Shown here piece by piece: positions 26,323 through 39,202 of a DNA stretch of 64,000 bases (the first letter of the stretch is position 1; each line of letters starts with the position of its first letter). Position numbers and translations under genes: made by a program. The stretch is from Microbacterium paraoxydans (GTDB taxonomy: Bacteria; Actinomycetota; Actinomycetes; Actinomycetales; Microbacteriaceae), in assembly GCF_019056515.1 (NCBI RefSeq), contig NZ_CP064873.1, positions 2,046,001-2,110,000 on the forward strand, written 5' to 3'. The notes beneath the pieces are model-generated. The model ran no database searches. It saw only the letters and a program-made list of their open reading frames with translations, and had not been told where the DNA came from.

Positions 26323-26570
26323 CAGATCACCTCGAACTTCGTGATGAGGCCGAGCGCCACGATGGCGATGAACCACGTGAGCGCCAGGACGACGGTGAAG
26401 CGGTTCAGGTTCCGCTCCGCGAGACCGGAGGAGCCGACCGCAGTGGTCATGCCGCCGCCGAACATGTCGGACAGGCCGCCGCCGCGACCCTTGTGCAAGA
26501 GGATGAGGAGAGTCAGCAGGACGCTGGTGATGCCCAGCACGACCTGCAGGACGAACTCGAGAATTGCCAC
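26322..26570 (-). CDS. secG: Preprotein translocase subunit SecG
   Basis: 82-aa membrane protein of the SecYEG channel. Two membrane spans (FVLQVVLGITSVLLTLLILLH and FTVVLALTWFIAIVALGLI) flank the conserved loop HKGRGGGLSDMFGGG. The GTG at 26570 is chosen because the Sec homology starts there (VAILEFVLQ); the longer frame would add 28 unrelated residues and run into the tpiA hairpin region. Confidence 0.93.
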   Translation of the reverse strand: MAILEFVLQVVLGITSVLLTLLILLHKGRGGGLSDMFGGGMTTAVGSSGLAERNLNRFTVVLALTWFIAIVALGLITKFEVI

Positions 26571-26627
26571 GGAAAGAGCCTTTCGCTGGGGCCGGAGCGC
26601 CCCCGTAACGGTCAAGTATACGGTGCA

Positions 26628-26645
26628 GCGGGGCCGGAGCCCCGC
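26628..26645 (-). terminator. Hairpin after tpiA
   Basis: GCGGGGC (26628-26634) and GCCCCGC (26639-26645) pair around a four-base loop, six bases past the tpiA stop on the minus strand. It may attenuate transcription between tpiA and secG; there is no T-run. Confidence 0.5.
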
Positions 26646-26650
26646 CGCAC

Positions 26651-27442
26651 TCACACGCCGACGTGCTTCTCGAAGCGGATGATCGCCGCGAACTCGTCGA
26701 CGACGAGGCTCGCGCCGCCGACCAGAGCGCCGTCCACGTCAGGCTCGCGCATGAAGCTGGCGATGTTCGCCGCCTTGACCGATCCGCCGTAGAGGATGCG
26801 GGTGCGGGCCGCCGCCTCGTCGCCGAGGACCTTCGCGATCACGCCGCGGAGCGCCGCGCAGACGTCCTGCGCCTGTTGCGGGGTGGCCGCCTGGCCCGAC
26901 CCGATGGCCCAGACGGGCTCATACGCCACGACGATGTCGGCCGACGGGGAGACGCCCTGAAGGGCGGCTTCGAGTTGTCCGGCCGGAACGGCGCTGGCAC
27001 CGAACTTCTCCAGGTCCTCCGCCGTCTCGCCCACGCAGATCACCGGGGAGAGGCCGTGCTTGAGCGCAGCCTTCACCTTGCCGGCCACGATCTCGTCGGA
27101 CTCGGCGTGGTACTCGCGACGCTCGGAGTGGCCGATGATGACGTACTTCGCGTCGAGCTTCGCCAGGAACGCCCCGGAGATCTCGCCGGTGTACGCACCG
27201 GAGTCGTGCGCCGAGACGTCCTGCGCACCGAACGCGAACGGGATCTTGTCCGCGTCGATCAGCGTCTGCACGCTGCGGATGTCGGTGAAGGGCGGGAAGA
27301 CCGCCACCTCCACGGATCCGTCCTCGTGCTTGGCGTCCTTCAGCGTCCAGTGCAGCTTCTGCACGAACGCCACCGCCTGCAGGTGATCCAGGTTCATCTT
27401 CCAGTTGCCCGCGATCAGCGGGGTACGGGAGCTCACGCCCAT
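26651..27442 (-). CDS. tpiA: Triose-phosphate isomerase
   Basis: 263-aa glycolytic enzyme interconverting dihydroxyacetone phosphate and glyceraldehyde-3-phosphate. AGNWKMN holds catalytic Lys15, [10 protein letters not shown] the catalytic His, and [14 protein letters not shown] the catalytic Glu. It overlaps pgk: the ATG at 27442 overlaps by ten bases, while a GTG at 27436 would give the more usual four-base GTGA overlap, so the real start may be two codons later. Confidence 0.96.
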   Translation of the reverse strand: MGVSSRTPLIAGNWKMNLDHLQAVAFVQKLHWTLKDAKHEDGSVEVAVFPPFTDIRSVQTLIDADKIPFAFGAQDVSAHDSGAYTGEISGAFLAKLDAKYVIIGHSERREYHAESDEIVAGKVKAALKHGLSPVICVGETAEDLEKFGASAVPAGQLEAALQGVSPSADIVVAYEPVWAIGSGQAATPQQAQDVCAALRGVIAKVLGDEAAARTRILYGGSVKAANIASFMREPDVDGALVGGASLVVDEFAAIIRFEKHVGV

Positions 27443-28647
27443 CCGAGGACCTCCAGCCCAGGTAGTTTCTTGCCCTCGAGGAATTCGAGGCTCGCGCCGC
27501 CGCCGGTCGAGATGTGCCCGAACTGGTCGTCGGTGAATCCGAGCTGGCGGACGGCAGCGGCGGAGTCGCCGCCGCCGACCACGCTGAGGCCGTCGACCTC
27601 GGTCAGTGCCTGCGCGACCGCCTTGGTTCCCGCAGCGAAGGCCGGGAACTCGAACACGCCCATCGGGCCGTTCCAGAACACCGTCTTCGATCCGCGGATG
27701 ACCTCGGCGAAGCGCGCGGCGGTCTCCGGTCCGATGTCGAGGCCGATGCCCGACGAACCGAACGCCGTCTCCTCGATCGCGTCCGCGGCGGCCACCTCGT
27801 GGTCCGCGTCCGCACCGAAGGAGGCGGCGACGACCACGTCGGTCGGGAGCACGAGCTCCACGCCGCGCTCGGCCGCCTCGGCGATGTAGCCGCGCACGGT
27901 CTCGAGCTGGTCCTCCTCGAGGAGACTCGACGCGACGGCGTGCCCCTGTGCCTTCAGGAAGGTGAAGAGCATGCCGCCACCGACGAGGATGCGGTCCACC
28001 CGCGGCAGCAGGTGCGAGATGACTCCGAGCTTGTCGCTCACCTTGGACCCGCCGAGCACCACCGCGTACGGCCGCTCCGGGTTCTCCGTGAGGCGATCGA
28101 GCACATCGAGCTCGGTCGCGATCAGGAGCCCCGCCGCCGAGGGCAGCAGCTTCGCGAGGTCGTAGACGCTCGCCTGCTTGCGGTGCACGACGCCGAAGCC
28201 GTCGGAGACGAGCACGTCGCCGAGCTCCGCGAGCTGCGCCGCGAAGGCACCGCGCTCGGTATCGTCCTTCGACGTCTCCCCCGGGTTGAACCGGAGGTTC
28301 TCGATCACGACGACCTGACCGTTCTCGAGGGACGCCACGGCGTCCTTCGCGGCCTCGCCCACGGTGTCGCCGGCGAAGGCGACCGGGGCGCCGAGCAGCT
28401 CGGACAGCCGCTGGGCGACCGGCTCGAGGCTGTACTGCGGGTCGGGCGCGCCGTCGGGGCGGCCGAGGTGCGAGCAGACGACGACGCGGGCGCCCGCGTC
28501 GATGAGGGTCTTCAGGGTCGGCAGCGAGGCGCGGACACGGCCATCGTCCGTGATGACCCCGTCCCGCAGGGGGACGTTCAGATCACAACGGACGATGACG
28601 CGCTTGCCCTCGAGCGAACCCAGTGAGTCCAGGGTGCGCAGAGTCAT
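27433..28647 (-). CDS. pgk: Phosphoglycerate kinase
   Basis: 404-aa kinase making ATP from 1,3-bisphosphoglycerate. Conserved [11 protein letters not shown] near the N-terminus, the substrate Arg region [17 protein letters not shown] in the middle and GGGDSAAAV with the [16 protein letters not shown] end are all present. Standard length. It follows gap by ten bases in the gap-pgk-tpiA glycolytic operon. Confidence 0.97.
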   Translation of the reverse strand: MTLRTLDSLGSLEGKRVIVRCDLNVPLRDGVITDDGRVRASLPTLKTLIDAGARVVVCSHLGRPDGAPDPQYSLEPVAQRLSELLGAPVAFAGDTVGEAAKDAVASLENGQVVVIENLRFNPGETSKDDTERGAFAAQLAELGDVLVSDGFGVVHRKQASVYDLAKLLPSAAGLLIATELDVLDRLTENPERPYAVVLGGSKVSDKLGVISHLLPRVDRILVGGGMLFTFLKAQGHAVASSLLEEDQLETVRGYIAEAAERGVELVLPTDVVVAASFGADADHEVAAADAIEETAFGSSGIGLDIGPETAARFAEVIRGSKTVFWNGPMGVFEFPAFAAGTKAVAQALTEVDGLSVVGGGDSAAAVRQLGFTDDQFGHISTGGGASLEFLEGKKLPGLEVLGWA

Positions 28648-28657
28648 GTGTCGGAGC

Positions 28658-29668
<1,011 letters not shown>

Positions 29669-29783
29669 TCAGGTCTCCCTGTTTCTCATGCGCCGAGCGC
29701 CGCCGTCGAGCGTGCGCCATGCGCGGGTTTTTTGGCTGAGATGGCGCCCCGACGAGCCGTGGGCCCGCCGGGACGCGACCCGA

Positions 29784-30410
29784 TTACGACAGTACCAGCA
29801 GGCCGTTCGTCTGCTGACGGGCGACCTCGAGGCGCTGGGCGACGTTCTCCCAGTTGGCGATGTTCCACGCGGCCTTGACGTAGTCGGCCTTCACGTTGAG
29901 GTAGTCGAGGTAGAAGGCGTGCTCCCACATGTCCAGCTGGAACAGCGGGATGGTGCCCTGCGCGGTGTTCGACTGCTGGTCGAAGAGCTGCTGGATGATG
30001 AGGCGCGAGCCGATCGAGTCCCAGCTCAGGACGGCCCAGCCGGAACCCTGGATCCCGGTGGCGGCGGCGGTGAAGTGCGCCTGGAACTTCTCGAAGGAGC
30101 CGAAGTACTCGTCGATGGCCGCCTTGAGCTCGCCCTCGGGCTGGCCGCCGCCGTTCGGCGAGAGGTTGGTCCAGAAGATCGAGTGGTTGACGTGGCCGCC
30201 GAGGTTGAACGCGAGGTCCTTCTCGAGCTTGTTCACATTCGCGAGGTTGCCGCTCTCGCGGGCCTCGGCCAGCTGCTCCAGGGCGGTGTTGGCGCCCGCG
30301 ACGTAGGTCGCGTGGTGCTTGTCGTGGTGCAGCTCCATGATCTTGCCGCTGATGTGCGGCTCGAGAGCGGCGAAGTCGTAGGGAAGGTCGGGGAGCGTGT
30401 AGGTTGCCAT
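29784..30410 (-). CDS. sodA: Superoxide dismutase (Fe/Mn family)
   Basis: 208-aa enzyme that removes superoxide. Metal ligands are visible: His in MELHHDKHH, His in [10 protein letters not shown], and Asp and His in [20 protein letters not shown] and the [13 protein letters not shown] segment resemble the Mn-type more than Fe-type branch, but metal use cannot be fixed from sequence. The start at 30410 ([13 protein letters not shown]) matches the family; five extra codons upstream are not conserved. It stands alone between whiA and gap. Confidence 0.95.
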   Translation of the reverse strand: MATYTLPDLPYDFAALEPHISGKIMELHHDKHHATYVAGANTALEQLAEARESGNLANVNKLEKDLAFNLGGHVNHSIFWTNLSPNGGGQPEGELKAAIDEYFGSFEKFQAHFTAAATGIQGSGWAVLSWDSIGSRLIIQQLFDQQSNTAQGTIPLFQLDMWEHAFYLDYLNVKADYVKAAWNIANWENVAQRLEVARQQTNGLLVLS

Positions 30411-30544
30411 ATCGCATTCATCCAATCCGCGCCGCGCCGCGGCGCTTGCCGATGCTCCGCGTCGCCGATGTGCGACGGAGAGCGGACGACTTTCATCCTA
30501 CTGACGACAACGCCTCGGGTGTCCGGATCCTTCCGGGGGTTGAC

Positions 30545-30563
30545 ACGCCGTCCAGGGCGGCGT
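30545..30563 (-). terminator. Weak hairpin after whiA
   Basis: ACGCCG (30545-30550) and CGGCGT (30558-30563) enclose a seven-base loop just past the whiA stop. The stem is short, so its function as a terminator is only a suggestion. Confidence 0.35.
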
Positions 30564-30571
30564 CACCCGGA

Positions 30572-31549
30572 TCAGACGTCGAGACCGGCGGGGACGGCGG
30601 CCTCGGTCCCCGGGATGCCCTCCTGCTGCGCGCGCTTGTCCGCCATCGCCAGCAGGCGGCGGATGCGGCCGGCCACGGCGTCCTTGGTGAGCGGAGGGTC
30701 GGCGTGGTGACCGAGCTCGTCGAGGCTGGCGTCGCGGTGTGCGAGGCGGAGCTCGCCGGCGACACGGAGGTGGTCGGGCACCTCGTCGGCCAGGATCTCG
30801 AGAGCGCGCTCGACACGGGCGCACGCCGCCACGGCGGCCTGCGCGGAACGGCGGAGGTTCGCGTCGTCGAAGTTGACGAGACGGTTGACGCCGGCGCGCA
30901 CCTCGCGGCGCTGTCGCAGCTCCTCCCACGCGAGAGCGGTGCGCTGGGCGCCCATCTCGCTGAGGATGGTGCGGATCGCCTCCCCCTCGCGCACGACGAC
31001 GCGGGGAAGCCCGCGGACCTCGCGCGCCTTCGCGGCGACACCGAGGCGGTGGGCGGCACCCACGAGCGCCATGGCGGCCTCGGACGACGGGCAGGCGACC
31101 TCGAGCATCGCGGAGCGGCCCGGCTCGCTCAGCGAACCCGCGGCGAGGAAGGCCCCGCGCCAGAGGCCGGCGATCTCCGCACGGGACCCCGTGGTGAGGC
31201 GGTTCGGCAGTCCGCGGACCGGGCGGCGACGCTGGTCGAGCAGTCCGGTCTGGCGGGCAAGGGTCTCCCCCTGCGCGATGACGCGGACGGCCCAGCGGGC
31301 GCCGTCGTTGGCGGTGCTCGACTGCACCTGGGCGATCTCCGGGCGGACGCCGTAGATCTCGGCGAGGTCGCGGGCCACACGGCGGGCGAGGGTCTCGGCA
31401 TCGACCTCCGCTTCCACCGCCACACGGCCGGCGATGGAGTGCAGACCACCGGCGAACCGGAGGATGGCCGTCACCTCAGCGACGCGCACCGTCGGGGGTG
31501 CATTGCGGATGCTGACGAGCTCAGCCTTGACGTCGGTGGTTAGTGCCAC
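30572..31549 (-). CDS. whiA: DNA-binding protein WhiA
   Basis: 325-aa regulator built from LAGLIDADG-homing-endonuclease-like N-terminal repeats and a C-terminal HTH (about residues 270-310). In Streptomyces it works with WhiB in sporulation genes; in non-sporulating Actinobacteria it is kept and linked to cell division. Segments [13 protein letters not shown] and [13 protein letters not shown] are characteristic. GTG start. It follows rapZ on the same strand, the conserved order in Gram-positive bacteria. Confidence 0.95.
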   Translation of the reverse strand: MALTTDVKAELVSIRNAPPTVRVAEVTAILRFAGGLHSIAGRVAVEAEVDAETLARRVARDLAEIYGVRPEIAQVQSSTANDGARWAVRVIAQGETLARQTGLLDQRRRPVRGLPNRLTTGSRAEIAGLWRGAFLAAGSLSEPGRSAMLEVACPSSEAAMALVGAAHRLGVAAKAREVRGLPRVVVREGEAIRTILSEMGAQRTALAWEELRQRREVRAGVNRLVNFDDANLRRSAQAAVAACARVERALEILADEVPDHLRVAGELRLAHRDASLDELGHHADPPLTKDAVAGRIRRLLAMADKRAQQEGIPGTEAAVPAGLDV

Positions 31550-31612
31550 GAGACTCCTTCACGTTCACGCGCCGGGTCGCGACGCAAACCTCCAGCTTAC
31601 TCGCTCGGGGGC

Positions 31613-32485
31613 CTATTCCCTGCCGAGGTCACGGTGGCGGACGTTGACCGCGACGCCCGGGATTCCCGCCAGTCGACGGGCGAGCTCCTCGGACATGGCG
31701 ACCGAACGGTGCTTGCCGCCCGTGCACCCGATGGCGATCGTGGAGTGGCTCTTGTTCTCGCGCTGATACCCCTCGAGGACGGGCACGAGAGCCTTCGCGT
31801 AGGCGTCGAGGAACTCCTCCGCGCCGTCCCGGGAGAGCACGTACTCCCGCACGGTCTCGTCCTGCCCGGTGAGACCGCGCAGGTCCTCGTTCCAATACGG
31901 GTTCGGGAGGAAGCGCATGTCGGCCACGACGTCGACGTCGGTGGGCAGCCCGTACTTGAAGCCGAAGCTGAGCAGGGTGACCCGGTGCCGCGCCTCGCCC
32001 TCCTCCGAGAAGATGTCCGAGACCTTGGTCGCGAGCTGGTGGATGTTCAACGCCGAGGTGTCGATCACCAGATCCGCGGCCTCGCGGATCGGGGCGAGCC
32101 GGGCGCGCTCGGTCCGGATGCCGTCGAGGAGGGTGCCGTCGCCCTGAAGCGGATGCGGGCGCCGTACGGCCTCGAAGCGACGGACGAGGACGTCGTCCGA
32201 GGCGTCCAGGAAGAGCACGCGGATGGATCCCCTGGTGCGCAGCACGCGAGCGACACCCGGGAAGTCGTCGAAGAGGTTGCGGCCGCGCACGTCGACCACC
32301 GCCGCGACCTTCGGCAGCGCGTCGCCCCCCATGCCGGTGAGATCGAGCAGCGGTCGGAGGATCTGCGGCGGCAGGTTGTCGACGACGTACCAGCTGAGAT
32401 CCTCCAGCGCGTTCGCCACCGTGGTCCGACCCGCGCCGGACATCCCGGTGACGATGAGGAATTCGCCCTGTTCCCCGTCAGACAT
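31613..32485 (-). CDS. rapZ: RapZ/YvcJ family nucleotide-binding protein
   Basis: 290-aa member of the RNase adapter/YvcJ family, whose Gram-positive members bind and hydrolyse nucleotides. The Walker A region reads GMSGAGRTT, with Arg where Lys is usual. Conserved family segments [15 protein letters not shown] and CTGGKHRSV are present. Lies between uvrC (35 bases upstream) and whiA in the conserved uvrA-uvrC-rapZ-whiA order. Confidence 0.93.
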   Translation of the reverse strand: MSDGEQGEFLIVTGMSGAGRTTVANALEDLSWYVVDNLPPQILRPLLDLTGMGGDALPKVAAVVDVRGRNLFDDFPGVARVLRTRGSIRVLFLDASDDVLVRRFEAVRRPHPLQGDGTLLDGIRTERARLAPIREAADLVIDTSALNIHQLATKVSDIFSEEGEARHRVTLLSFGFKYGLPTDVDVVADMRFLPNPYWNEDLRGLTGQDETVREYVLSRDGAEEFLDAYAKALVPVLEGYQRENKSHSTIAIGCTGGKHRSVAMSEELARRLAGIPGVAVNVRHRDLGRE

Positions 32486-32520
32486 CGCTCACTGCTCCTT
32501 CTCCCCCTCGGCCTCCCAGC

Positions 32521-34425
32521 CTAGCGAGTGGACAGGTGCGTATGGATGTTCTGGGCGAGCACCGGACCGATCCCCTGGACCTCCTGGATCTGCTGAGGTT
32601 CCGCGGCACGCAGCGCGGTGACCGACCCGAAGTGCTTGAGGAGGACCTTGATCCGCGAGGCCCCGAGACCAGGGACCTCGGCGAGCACCGTGGTGATGTC
32701 CTTCTTGCGCTTCTTGCGCTGGTGCGTGATGGCGAACCGATGCGCCTCGTCGCGAAGACGCTGGAGCAGATAGAGGGATTCGCTCGTCCGCGGCAGGATG
32801 ACCGGGAAGTCGTCTCCCGGCAACCAGATCTCCTCCAGACGCTTGGCGATGCCGCAGACCGCGATCTCCGTGTGTCCGGCGTCGCGCAGTGCTCGCGCGG
32901 CGGCCTCGACCTGCGGCTGACCGCCGTCCACGAGCAGCAGCTGCGGCGGGTAGGCGAACCGGGGCTTCCGGCGCACCCCCGCCTCGCCGACGTCTTCCGC
33001 GACCACCTCGTCGGTGGTGGGGTCGACGGTCTCCTGCTCTTCCGGGCGGTCGAGGTAGGCGAGCCGACGCCGCAGCACCTGGTACATGGAGTCGGTGTCG
33101 TCGGTGGTCTCCGCGATGTTGAAGGTGCGGTACTGGTCCTTGCGCGGCAGCCCGTCCTCGAACACGACCATGGACGCCACCACGTTGGTGCCGCCGAGGT
33201 GCGAGATGTCGAAGCACTCGATCCGGAGCGGTGCCTCCTCCATCCCCAGCGCCTCCTGGAGATCGGTGAGCGCCTGCGTGCGCGCGACGTAGTCGCTCGT
33301 CCGACGCGTCTTGTGCCTGATCAGCGCCTGCTGGGCGTTCAGGGTGGCCGTGCGCATGAGGTCGGCGCGCTGGCCGCGATGCGCCACGGCGATCTCGACC
33401 TTCCGGCCCCGGCGTTCGCGCAGCCACACCTCCAGCTCGGAAGCGTCGTCGGGAAGCACCGGCACGAGGATGCGGCGCGGCACGTCCTGGGCCTCGCCGT
33501 ACGCCTGCTGGAGGACCTGCTCCACGAGCTCCCCACCCGTGATGTCGATCTCCTTCTCGATCGTCAGGGCCCGGACGCCTCGAACACGACCACCGCGGAT
33601 GACGAAGTGCTGCACGGCGGCGGCGAGCTCGTCCTCCGCGATGCCGAACAGGTCGGCGTCCTCGTCGGCCGGGAGCACGAGGGCGCTCTTGCCGAGCACG
33701 GCCTCGATCGCCGAGAGCTTGTCACGGTATTTCGCGGCTGCCTCGTAGTCCATGGCCGCCGACGCCGCGAGCATGCGCTGCGTGAGCTCGCGGGTGAAGC
33801 GTTCATCACCGCCCGCCATGAATGCGACGAAGTCGTCGACCATGGCGCGATGCTCCTCGATCGACACCGTCATCGAACACGGCCCACCGCACTTGCCGAT
33901 CTGCCCGGGGAAGCACGGACGCCCCGTCTGCATCGCCCGCTTGTAACTGGCGTCGCTGCACGTGCGGATCGGGAACGCCTTGATCATCAGGTCGATGGTC
34001 TCGTGCACCGCCCAGACCTTCGGGTACGGACCGAAGTAGCGGGCCCCGGGGATCTTCCGGTTGCGGGTGACCAGCACACGCGGCGCCTCGTCCCCGAGCG
34101 TCACCGCCATGAACGGGTACGACTTGTCGTCCCGGTACTTGACGTTGAACGGCGGATCGAACTCCTTGATCCACATGTACTCGAGCTGGAGGGAATCGAC
34201 GTCGGTGGGCACGACGGTCCACTCCACCGACGCCGCCGTCGTCACCATCCGGCGTGTGCGCTCGTGCAGTGTCCGCAGCGGAGCGAAGTAGTTCGACAGC
34301 CGCTGACGGAGGTTCTTCGCCTTCCCGACGTACAGCACCCGGCCGTTGGCATCGCGGAACCGGTACACCCCCGGGTCGGTCGGGATCTCGCCCGCCCGGG
34401 GCTTGTACGGCAGCCCGTCGGCCAT
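32521..34425 (-). CDS. uvrC: Excinuclease ABC subunit UvrC
   Basis: 634-aa nuclease making both incisions in nucleotide excision repair. N-terminal GIY-YIG domain ([30 protein letters not shown]), the Cys-rich region [13 protein letters not shown], a UVR motif near residue 210, the RNase H-like endonuclease domain ([31 protein letters not shown]) and a C-terminal helix-hairpin-helix pair. Its ATG shares one base with the uvrA stop. Confidence 0.97.
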   Translation of the reverse strand: MADGLPYKPRAGEIPTDPGVYRFRDANGRVLYVGKAKNLRQRLSNYFAPLRTLHERTRRMVTTAASVEWTVVPTDVDSLQLEYMWIKEFDPPFNVKYRDDKSYPFMAVTLGDEAPRVLVTRNRKIPGARYFGPYPKVWAVHETIDLMIKAFPIRTCSDASYKRAMQTGRPCFPGQIGKCGGPCSMTVSIEEHRAMVDDFVAFMAGGDERFTRELTQRMLAASAAMDYEAAAKYRDKLSAIEAVLGKSALVLPADEDADLFGIAEDELAAAVQHFVIRGGRVRGVRALTIEKEIDITGGELVEQVLQQAYGEAQDVPRRILVPVLPDDASELEVWLRERRGRKVEIAVAHRGQRADLMRTATLNAQQALIRHKTRRTSDYVARTQALTDLQEALGMEEAPLRIECFDISHLGGTNVVASMVVFEDGLPRKDQYRTFNIAETTDDTDSMYQVLRRRLAYLDRPEEQETVDPTTDEVVAEDVGEAGVRRKPRFAYPPQLLLVDGGQPQVEAAARALRDAGHTEIAVCGIAKRLEEIWLPGDDFPVILPRTSESLYLLQRLRDEAHRFAITHQRKKRKKDITTVLAEVPGLGASRIKVLLKHFGSVTALRAAEPQQIQEVQGIGPVLAQNIHTHLSTR

Positions 34426-37313
34426 CAGCTGGCCTTCCGCGCGGAGCGCCCCTCACCCAGGATCTCGGCGAGGAACTGGCCGGTGTGGCTCTCCTCGACC
34501 CGCGCGATCTGCTCCGGCGTGCCGGTGGCGAGGATCGTGCCGCCGCCGGAACCACCCTCCGGACCCAGGTCGATCACCCAGTCGGCCGACTTGATCACGT
34601 CGAGGTTGTGCTCGATCACGATGACCGTGTTGCCCTTGTCGACCAGACCGTTCAGCACCTCGAGGAGCTTGCGCACGTCTTCGAAGTGCAGACCCGTCGT
34701 CGGCTCGTCGAGCACGTAGATGCTCCGACCGTTGCTGCGGCGCTGGAGTTCGGTCGCGAGCTTCACGCGCTGCGCCTCACCGCCGGAGAGCGTCGTCGCG
34801 GACTGCCCGAGGCGCACGTATCCCAGCCCCACGTCGACCAGGGTCTTCATGTAGCGGTGGATGGCCTGGATCGGCTCGAAGAACTCGGCCGCCTCCTCGA
34901 TGGGCATCTCCAGCACCTCGGCGATGTTCTTGCCCTTGTAGTGCACGGCGAGGGTGTCGCGGTTGTACCGCTTGCCGTGGCACACCTCGCAGTCCACGTA
35001 CACGTCCGGGAGGAAGTTCATCTCGATCTTAATCGTGCCGTCGCCCGAGCACGCCTCGCAGCGTCCGCCCTTGACGTTGAAGCTGAACCGGCCCGGCTGA
35101 TAGCCGCGGACCTTCGCCTCGGGCGTCTCGCTGAAGAGCGTGCGGATGCGGTCGAAGACACCGGTGTAGGTCGCCGGGTTCGATCGCGGGGTGCGGCCGA
35201 TCGGCGCCTGGTCGACGTGCACGACCTTGTCGAGGTTGTCGAGCCCGGTCACGCGCGTGTGCTTGCCCGGCACCGTCCGCGCCCCGTTGAGCCGCGACGC
35301 GAGCACCTGATACAGGATGTCGTTCACGAGGGACGACTTCCCGGATCCGCTGACGCCGGTGACCGCGGTCAGCACGCCGAGCGGGAAGTCGGCCGTGACA
35401 TTGCGGAGGTTGTTGGCGCGGGCGCCCACGACGCTGAGCATGCGCTTCTTGTCGATCTTGCGGCGCTTCGCCGGCATCGGGATCTCCCGACGGCCCGAGA
35501 GGTAGTCCCCGGTCATCGATTCGGTGTCGGCGAGCAGCGCCGAGTAGGGCCCGGAGTGGACCACGGCACCGCCGTTCACGCCGGCCCCCGGGCCGATGTC
35601 GACGACCCAGTCCGCGGCCTCGATGGTCTCCTCGTCGTGCTCGACGACGATCAGGGTGTTCCCGAGGTCGCGCAGCGTGAGCAGCGTCTCGATGAGCCGG
35701 CGGTTGTCGCGCTGGTGCAGTCCGATCGACGGTTCGTCGAGGACGTAGAGCACGCCGGTGAGACCGGAGCCGATCTGCGTGGCGAGGCGGATGCGCTGGG
35801 CCTCGCCTCCCGACAGCGAGCCGGCCGAACGGCTGAGGTTGAGGTAGGACAGACCGACCTGGAGGAGGAAGTCGAGGCGCAGGCGGATCTCACGGAGCAC
35901 CTGCGCGGCGATCTTGGCCTCGCGGTCGGTGAGGTGCAGCTTCTCCATGAAGGCCCGGGCGTCGGCCAGGCTCAGGTGGGAGACCTCGGCGATGGAGTGA
36001 CCGTGCACCTGCACGGCCAGCACCTCGGGCTTGAGACGGTCGCCGTTGCAGACCGGGCACGGGACCTCGCGGAGGTACTCGCCCCACCGGCTGCGCTGGG
36101 TGTCGGACTCGGCCTGCAGGTACTGCCGCTCGATGTACGGCACCACGCCCTCGAAACCGGAGGCGTAGCGCATCTCACGGCCGTAGCGGTTCTTCCACTT
36201 GACGGTGACCTTGTAGTTCTCTCCGCGCAGGACTGCTTCCTTGACGTCGGAGTGCAGTTCGCGCCACGGGGTGTCGAGGGAGAAGTCGAGGTCGCGGGAG
36301 AGTCCTTCGAGCAGGCGCTCGTAGTACTGGAAGAGCCCCTTGCCCTGCGTGGTCCACGGGATGATGACGCCCTCGCGGATCGAGAGGTCTTCGTCGCCGA
36401 GCATCAGATCGACGTCCACCGACATGCGGGTGCCGAGGCCCGAGCAGGCGGGGCAGGCACCGAACGGCGCGTTGAAGGAGAACGTGCGCGGCTCGATCTC
36501 GGTGAGGGTGAGCGCGTGGCCGTTCGGGCACGCGAGCTTCTCCGAGAACGTCTGCCAGGCGTCGTCGCCCTCGCCGTCCACGTAGTTGATCTGCACGACC
36601 CCACCGGCGAGACCGAGAGCGGTCTCCACCGAGTCGGTCACGCGTCCGAGGATGTCGGGCGAGGCGACGAGGCGATCGACGACCACCGCGATGTCGTGCT
36701 TGTAGCTCTTCTTGAGCGTCGGAGGCTCGGCCAGCTGGATGAGCTCGCCGTCGACGATCGCCCGCGAGTAGCCCTTCGCCCCGAGCTCCCGGAACAGGTC
36801 GACGAACTCGCCCTTCTTCTGGGAGACGATCGGCGCGACCACCTGGTAGCGGGTGCGCTCCGGGAGCTCCATGAGCTGGTCGGCGATCTGCTGGACGGTC
36901 TGCCGCTGGATCTTCTCCCCGCACACCGGACAGTGCGGAACGCCGATACGCGCCCAGAGCAGACGCATGTAGTCGTAGATCTCGGTGATCGTGCCGACCG
37001 TGGACCGGGGGTTGCGGTTCGTCGACTTCTGATCGATCGACACCGCCGGGCTCAGCCCCTCGATGAAATCGACGTCCGGCCGGTCGACCTGACCGAGGAA
37101 CTGCCGCGCGTAGGCGCTCAGCGACTCGACGTACCGGCGCTGCCCCTCGGCGAAGATCGTGTCGAAGGCGAGGCTCGACTTCCCCGATCCGGAGAGGCCG
37201 GTGAAGACCACCAGCGAGTCGCGGGGGATGTCGATGTCGACGTTCTTGAGATTGTGCACGCGGGCGCCGCGGACACTGAGTTTTCCTGGGGAAGCAACGG
37301 GGACGATGGGCAC
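34425..37313 (-). CDS. uvrA: Excinuclease ABC subunit UvrA
   Basis: 962-aa damage-recognition ATPase of excision repair. Two ABC-type ATPase halves with Walker [17 protein letters not shown] (about residue 40) and [15 protein letters not shown] (about 650), two LSGGEAQR signatures, and zinc-finger Cys pairs [22 protein letters not shown] and [10 protein letters not shown]. Length is typical. The long open frame on the opposite strand is a GC-driven shadow. Confidence 0.98.
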   Translation of the reverse strand: MPIVPVASPGKLSVRGARVHNLKNVDIDIPRDSLVVFTGLSGSGKSSLAFDTIFAEGQRRYVESLSAYARQFLGQVDRPDVDFIEGLSPAVSIDQKSTNRNPRSTVGTITEIYDYMRLLWARIGVPHCPVCGEKIQRQTVQQIADQLMELPERTRYQVVAPIVSQKKGEFVDLFRELGAKGYSRAIVDGELIQLAEPPTLKKSYKHDIAVVVDRLVASPDILGRVTDSVETALGLAGGVVQINYVDGEGDDAWQTFSEKLACPNGHALTLTEIEPRTFSFNAPFGACPACSGLGTRMSVDVDLMLGDEDLSIREGVIIPWTTQGKGLFQYYERLLEGLSRDLDFSLDTPWRELHSDVKEAVLRGENYKVTVKWKNRYGREMRYASGFEGVVPYIERQYLQAESDTQRSRWGEYLREVPCPVCNGDRLKPEVLAVQVHGHSIAEVSHLSLADARAFMEKLHLTDREAKIAAQVLREIRLRLDFLLQVGLSYLNLSRSAGSLSGGEAQRIRLATQIGSGLTGVLYVLDEPSIGLHQRDNRRLIETLLTLRDLGNTLIVVEHDEETIEAADWVVDIGPGAGVNGGAVVHSGPYSALLADTESMTGDYLSGRREIPMPAKRRKIDKKRMLSVVGARANNLRNVTADFPLGVLTAVTGVSGSGKSSLVNDILYQVLASRLNGARTVPGKHTRVTGLDNLDKVVHVDQAPIGRTPRSNPATYTGVFDRIRTLFSETPEAKVRGYQPGRFSFNVKGGRCEACSGDGTIKIEMNFLPDVYVDCEVCHGKRYNRDTLAVHYKGKNIAEVLEMPIEEAAEFFEPIQAIHRYMKTLVDVGLGYVRLGQSATTLSGGEAQRVKLATELQRRSNGRSIYVLDEPTTGLHFEDVRKLLEVLNGLVDKGNTVIVIEHNLDVIKSADWVIDLGPEGGSGGGTILATGTPEQIARVEESHTGQFLAEILGEGRSARKAS

Positions 37314-37322
37314 CGAACAAGT

Positions 37323-37898
37323 CTACGAGGGGCCACGGACATCGGCTCCGAGAACGCCGAACGCCCCGGTTCCTGCGGCCGCCACGTCAGCCCGTCTCGC
37401 AGCGCGGACCGCGAGCAGGACCCCACCCAGCAGCATCGCCGCGGCGACCGGTGCCAGGAGCGCGGTCGTCCCGGTGATCTCCCGCTCGGTGAGCAGCCAG
37501 ACTCCGAACGCGACCGGCTGGGTGAGCAGCTGGACCGTGAGGAAGCGGCCGGCGGTCGGAAGCAGGACCGGGAGGGCCACCCGCGAGGACGGCGGCACCA
37601 CGAGACTCAGCGACGCGCACACGTGCAGAGCATGCACGCACAGCAGCGCCAGCGCCGTCCGGCCGGGATCCGGCTCCGTGAGTATCACCCCGAACGGCAG
37701 GCACGCGAGCGCCACCCAGGCGGCGAGGCTGCGCGGGATCGCGGCGGCGACGAGCGCGGCGAGCACCGCGATGCCCTGCCACAGCGGGAACGGGATGAGC
37801 AGCAGGGCCCCGCAGGCCGCCACGGCGACCATCGCGAGCCGGATGACGATGCCCGGCACCGCGGCGCCGGTGCGGAACGAGCGGACGGAACGACTCAT
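37323..37898 (-). CDS. Hypothetical multi-spanning membrane protein of the MoxR/DUF58 cluster
   Basis: 191 aa with about five hydrophobic segments, such as [20 protein letters not shown] and [19 protein letters not shown]. No domain recognised. The ATG at 37898 overlaps the DUF58 stop (ATGA), which chooses this start over one 24 codons upstream. Last gene of the five-gene MoxR cluster and nine bases before uvrA. Function unknown; presumably a membrane part of the same system. Confidence 0.75.
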   Translation of the reverse strand: MSRSVRSFRTGAAVPGIVIRLAMVAVAACGALLLIPFPLWQGIAVLAALVAAAIPRSLAAWVALACLPFGVILTEPDPGRTALALLCVHALHVCASLSLVVPPSSRVALPVLLPTAGRFLTVQLLTQPVAFGVWLLTEREITGTTALLAPVAAAMLLGGVLLAVRAARRADVAAAGTGAFGVLGADVRGPS

Positions 37899-39202
37899 CG
37901 GCGCCCCGTCCCCCGGCGCGTGAGACGACGCGCCGCCAGCCGCATCGCCGCATCGGCTCCGCTCGACCACGGCACCACCTCGACGCCCGCGTGGTCCAGC
38001 TCCGTCAGGATGTCGGCGCGTTCGGCGAGCAGCGTGCGAAGCGCGATCCGCTGTTCCCTGGTGAGGCGGGTCGCCTCCGGCACAGGGAGCACGTCGACCG
38101 CCACGACGGCGTGGCCCGCGGCACGCCAGCTCGTCGCCAGCCGCGCGGCGACCCCGTCGACGAACGTCGAGAGCACGAAGACGATCGAGCCGGGCGGCAC
38201 CACCGGCGAGCGACGATACGAGGGGTCGGCGCCGAGGCCGGTGGCCGCGATGGCGCGGCGGAGACGGGCGAGGTGCCGCACTCCTCCACCGGACGGCAGC
38301 GACACCCCGTCCGGGGAGAGCGCGTGATAGGCGACCCGGTCCCCGACGCCGATGGCGGCCGTGGCGATCGCGAGGGCAGCCTCACGCGCGTGATCGAGCG
38401 ACGTGACCCCGGAGCGATCGGCGTCGCCGCTCCCCCACGCGGCGACGACGGCACCCAGGTCTTCCGCGGTGTCGATCGCGATGACCACCGAGGAATCGCT
38501 CAGCGCGCCGTCCCTGCGCACCAGGAGGTCGCCGGGGCGACGGGCGGCTCGCGCGGTCGCCCGCCAGTCGACCCGCCGGAGCTCATCCCCCGGGACGAAG
38601 GGCTGGATGTCGCGGAAGTCCCCACCCTGACCGGGGCGCGAGCCCGGATGGGCACCGTGGAGTCCGGTGAGTCGCGGCGCCACCGGGAGGGTGCTGATCC
38701 GCACGCCGCGCGGGGGCGCGTTCCAGGCGACGGCCGTCCGGGGAAGGAGCCCCGTGACCCACGCACCGTCGAGGTCGGATCCCCGCGCGGTCACGCCGAG
38801 CGGCTCACTCGGCCCGGAGTGCTGCAGAGCACTGCGGGCCGTGACGCACGCGGCGCCGGGCCGCACGTCCGCGAGGCCGGTCCGCCGCCCGTCCTGATCC
38901 ACCGCGACCTGGACGGCGTCGGCCGTCAGCAGCACGTCCACGGTGGTCCGCACCTCCGGGCGGTCACCGTCGCCGACGGCCTGGGCCCGCAGCGCGATGC
39001 GTGCGTGTCCGGGACGGGGGCGCGAGAGGAGCGCCCAGCCCGCGGTCAGCGCCAGCGGCAGCCCGAGGGCGACGACGTCCGGACGCGAGGAGGCGAGCCC
39101 GACCGCCGCGAGGATCGCGCCGCCGGCGATCCCGAGCGCGATGACCGGCGTGCGCCGCCACGTGAGTGCGGCGGTGGACTCGACCGCCGTCTCGTCCGTC
39201 AC
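37895..39202 (-). CDS. DUF58 domain-containing protein
   Basis: 435-aa membrane-anchored protein: two hydrophobic segments near the N-terminus, then a beta-rich region and the DUF58 signature [29 protein letters not shown] (about residue 205), which belongs to a von Willebrand factor A-like fold. DUF58 proteins pair with MoxR ATPases that are thought to act as chaperones for metal insertion or complex assembly. Start and stop overlap both neighbours by four bases. Confidence 0.9.
   Translation of the reverse strand: MTDETAVESTAALTWRRTPVIALGIAGGAILAAVGLASSRPDVVALGLPLALTAGWALLSRPRPGHARIALRAQAVGDGDRPEVRTTVDVLLTADAVQVAVDQDGRRTGLADVRPGAACVTARSALQHSGPSEPLGVTARGSDLDGAWVTGLLPRTAVAWNAPPRGVRISTLPVAPRLTGLHGAHPGSRPGQGGDFRDIQPFVPGDELRRVDWRATARAARRPGDLLVRRDGALSDSSVVIAIDTAEDLGAVVAAWGSGDADRSGVTSLDHAREAALAIATAAIGVGDRVAYHALSPDGVSLPSGGGVRHLARLRRAIAATGLGADPSYRRSPVVPPGSIVFVLSTFVDGVAARLATSWRAAGHAVVAVDVLPVPEATRLTREQRIALRTLLAERADILTELDHAGVEVVPWSSGADAAMRLAARRLTRRGTGRR

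Noticed and set aside
34254..38327. 1357-codon open frame antisense to uvrA and neighbours
   Set aside because: Runs across several well-supported minus-strand genes and has low-complexity composition; third-position GC bias keeps the frame open.
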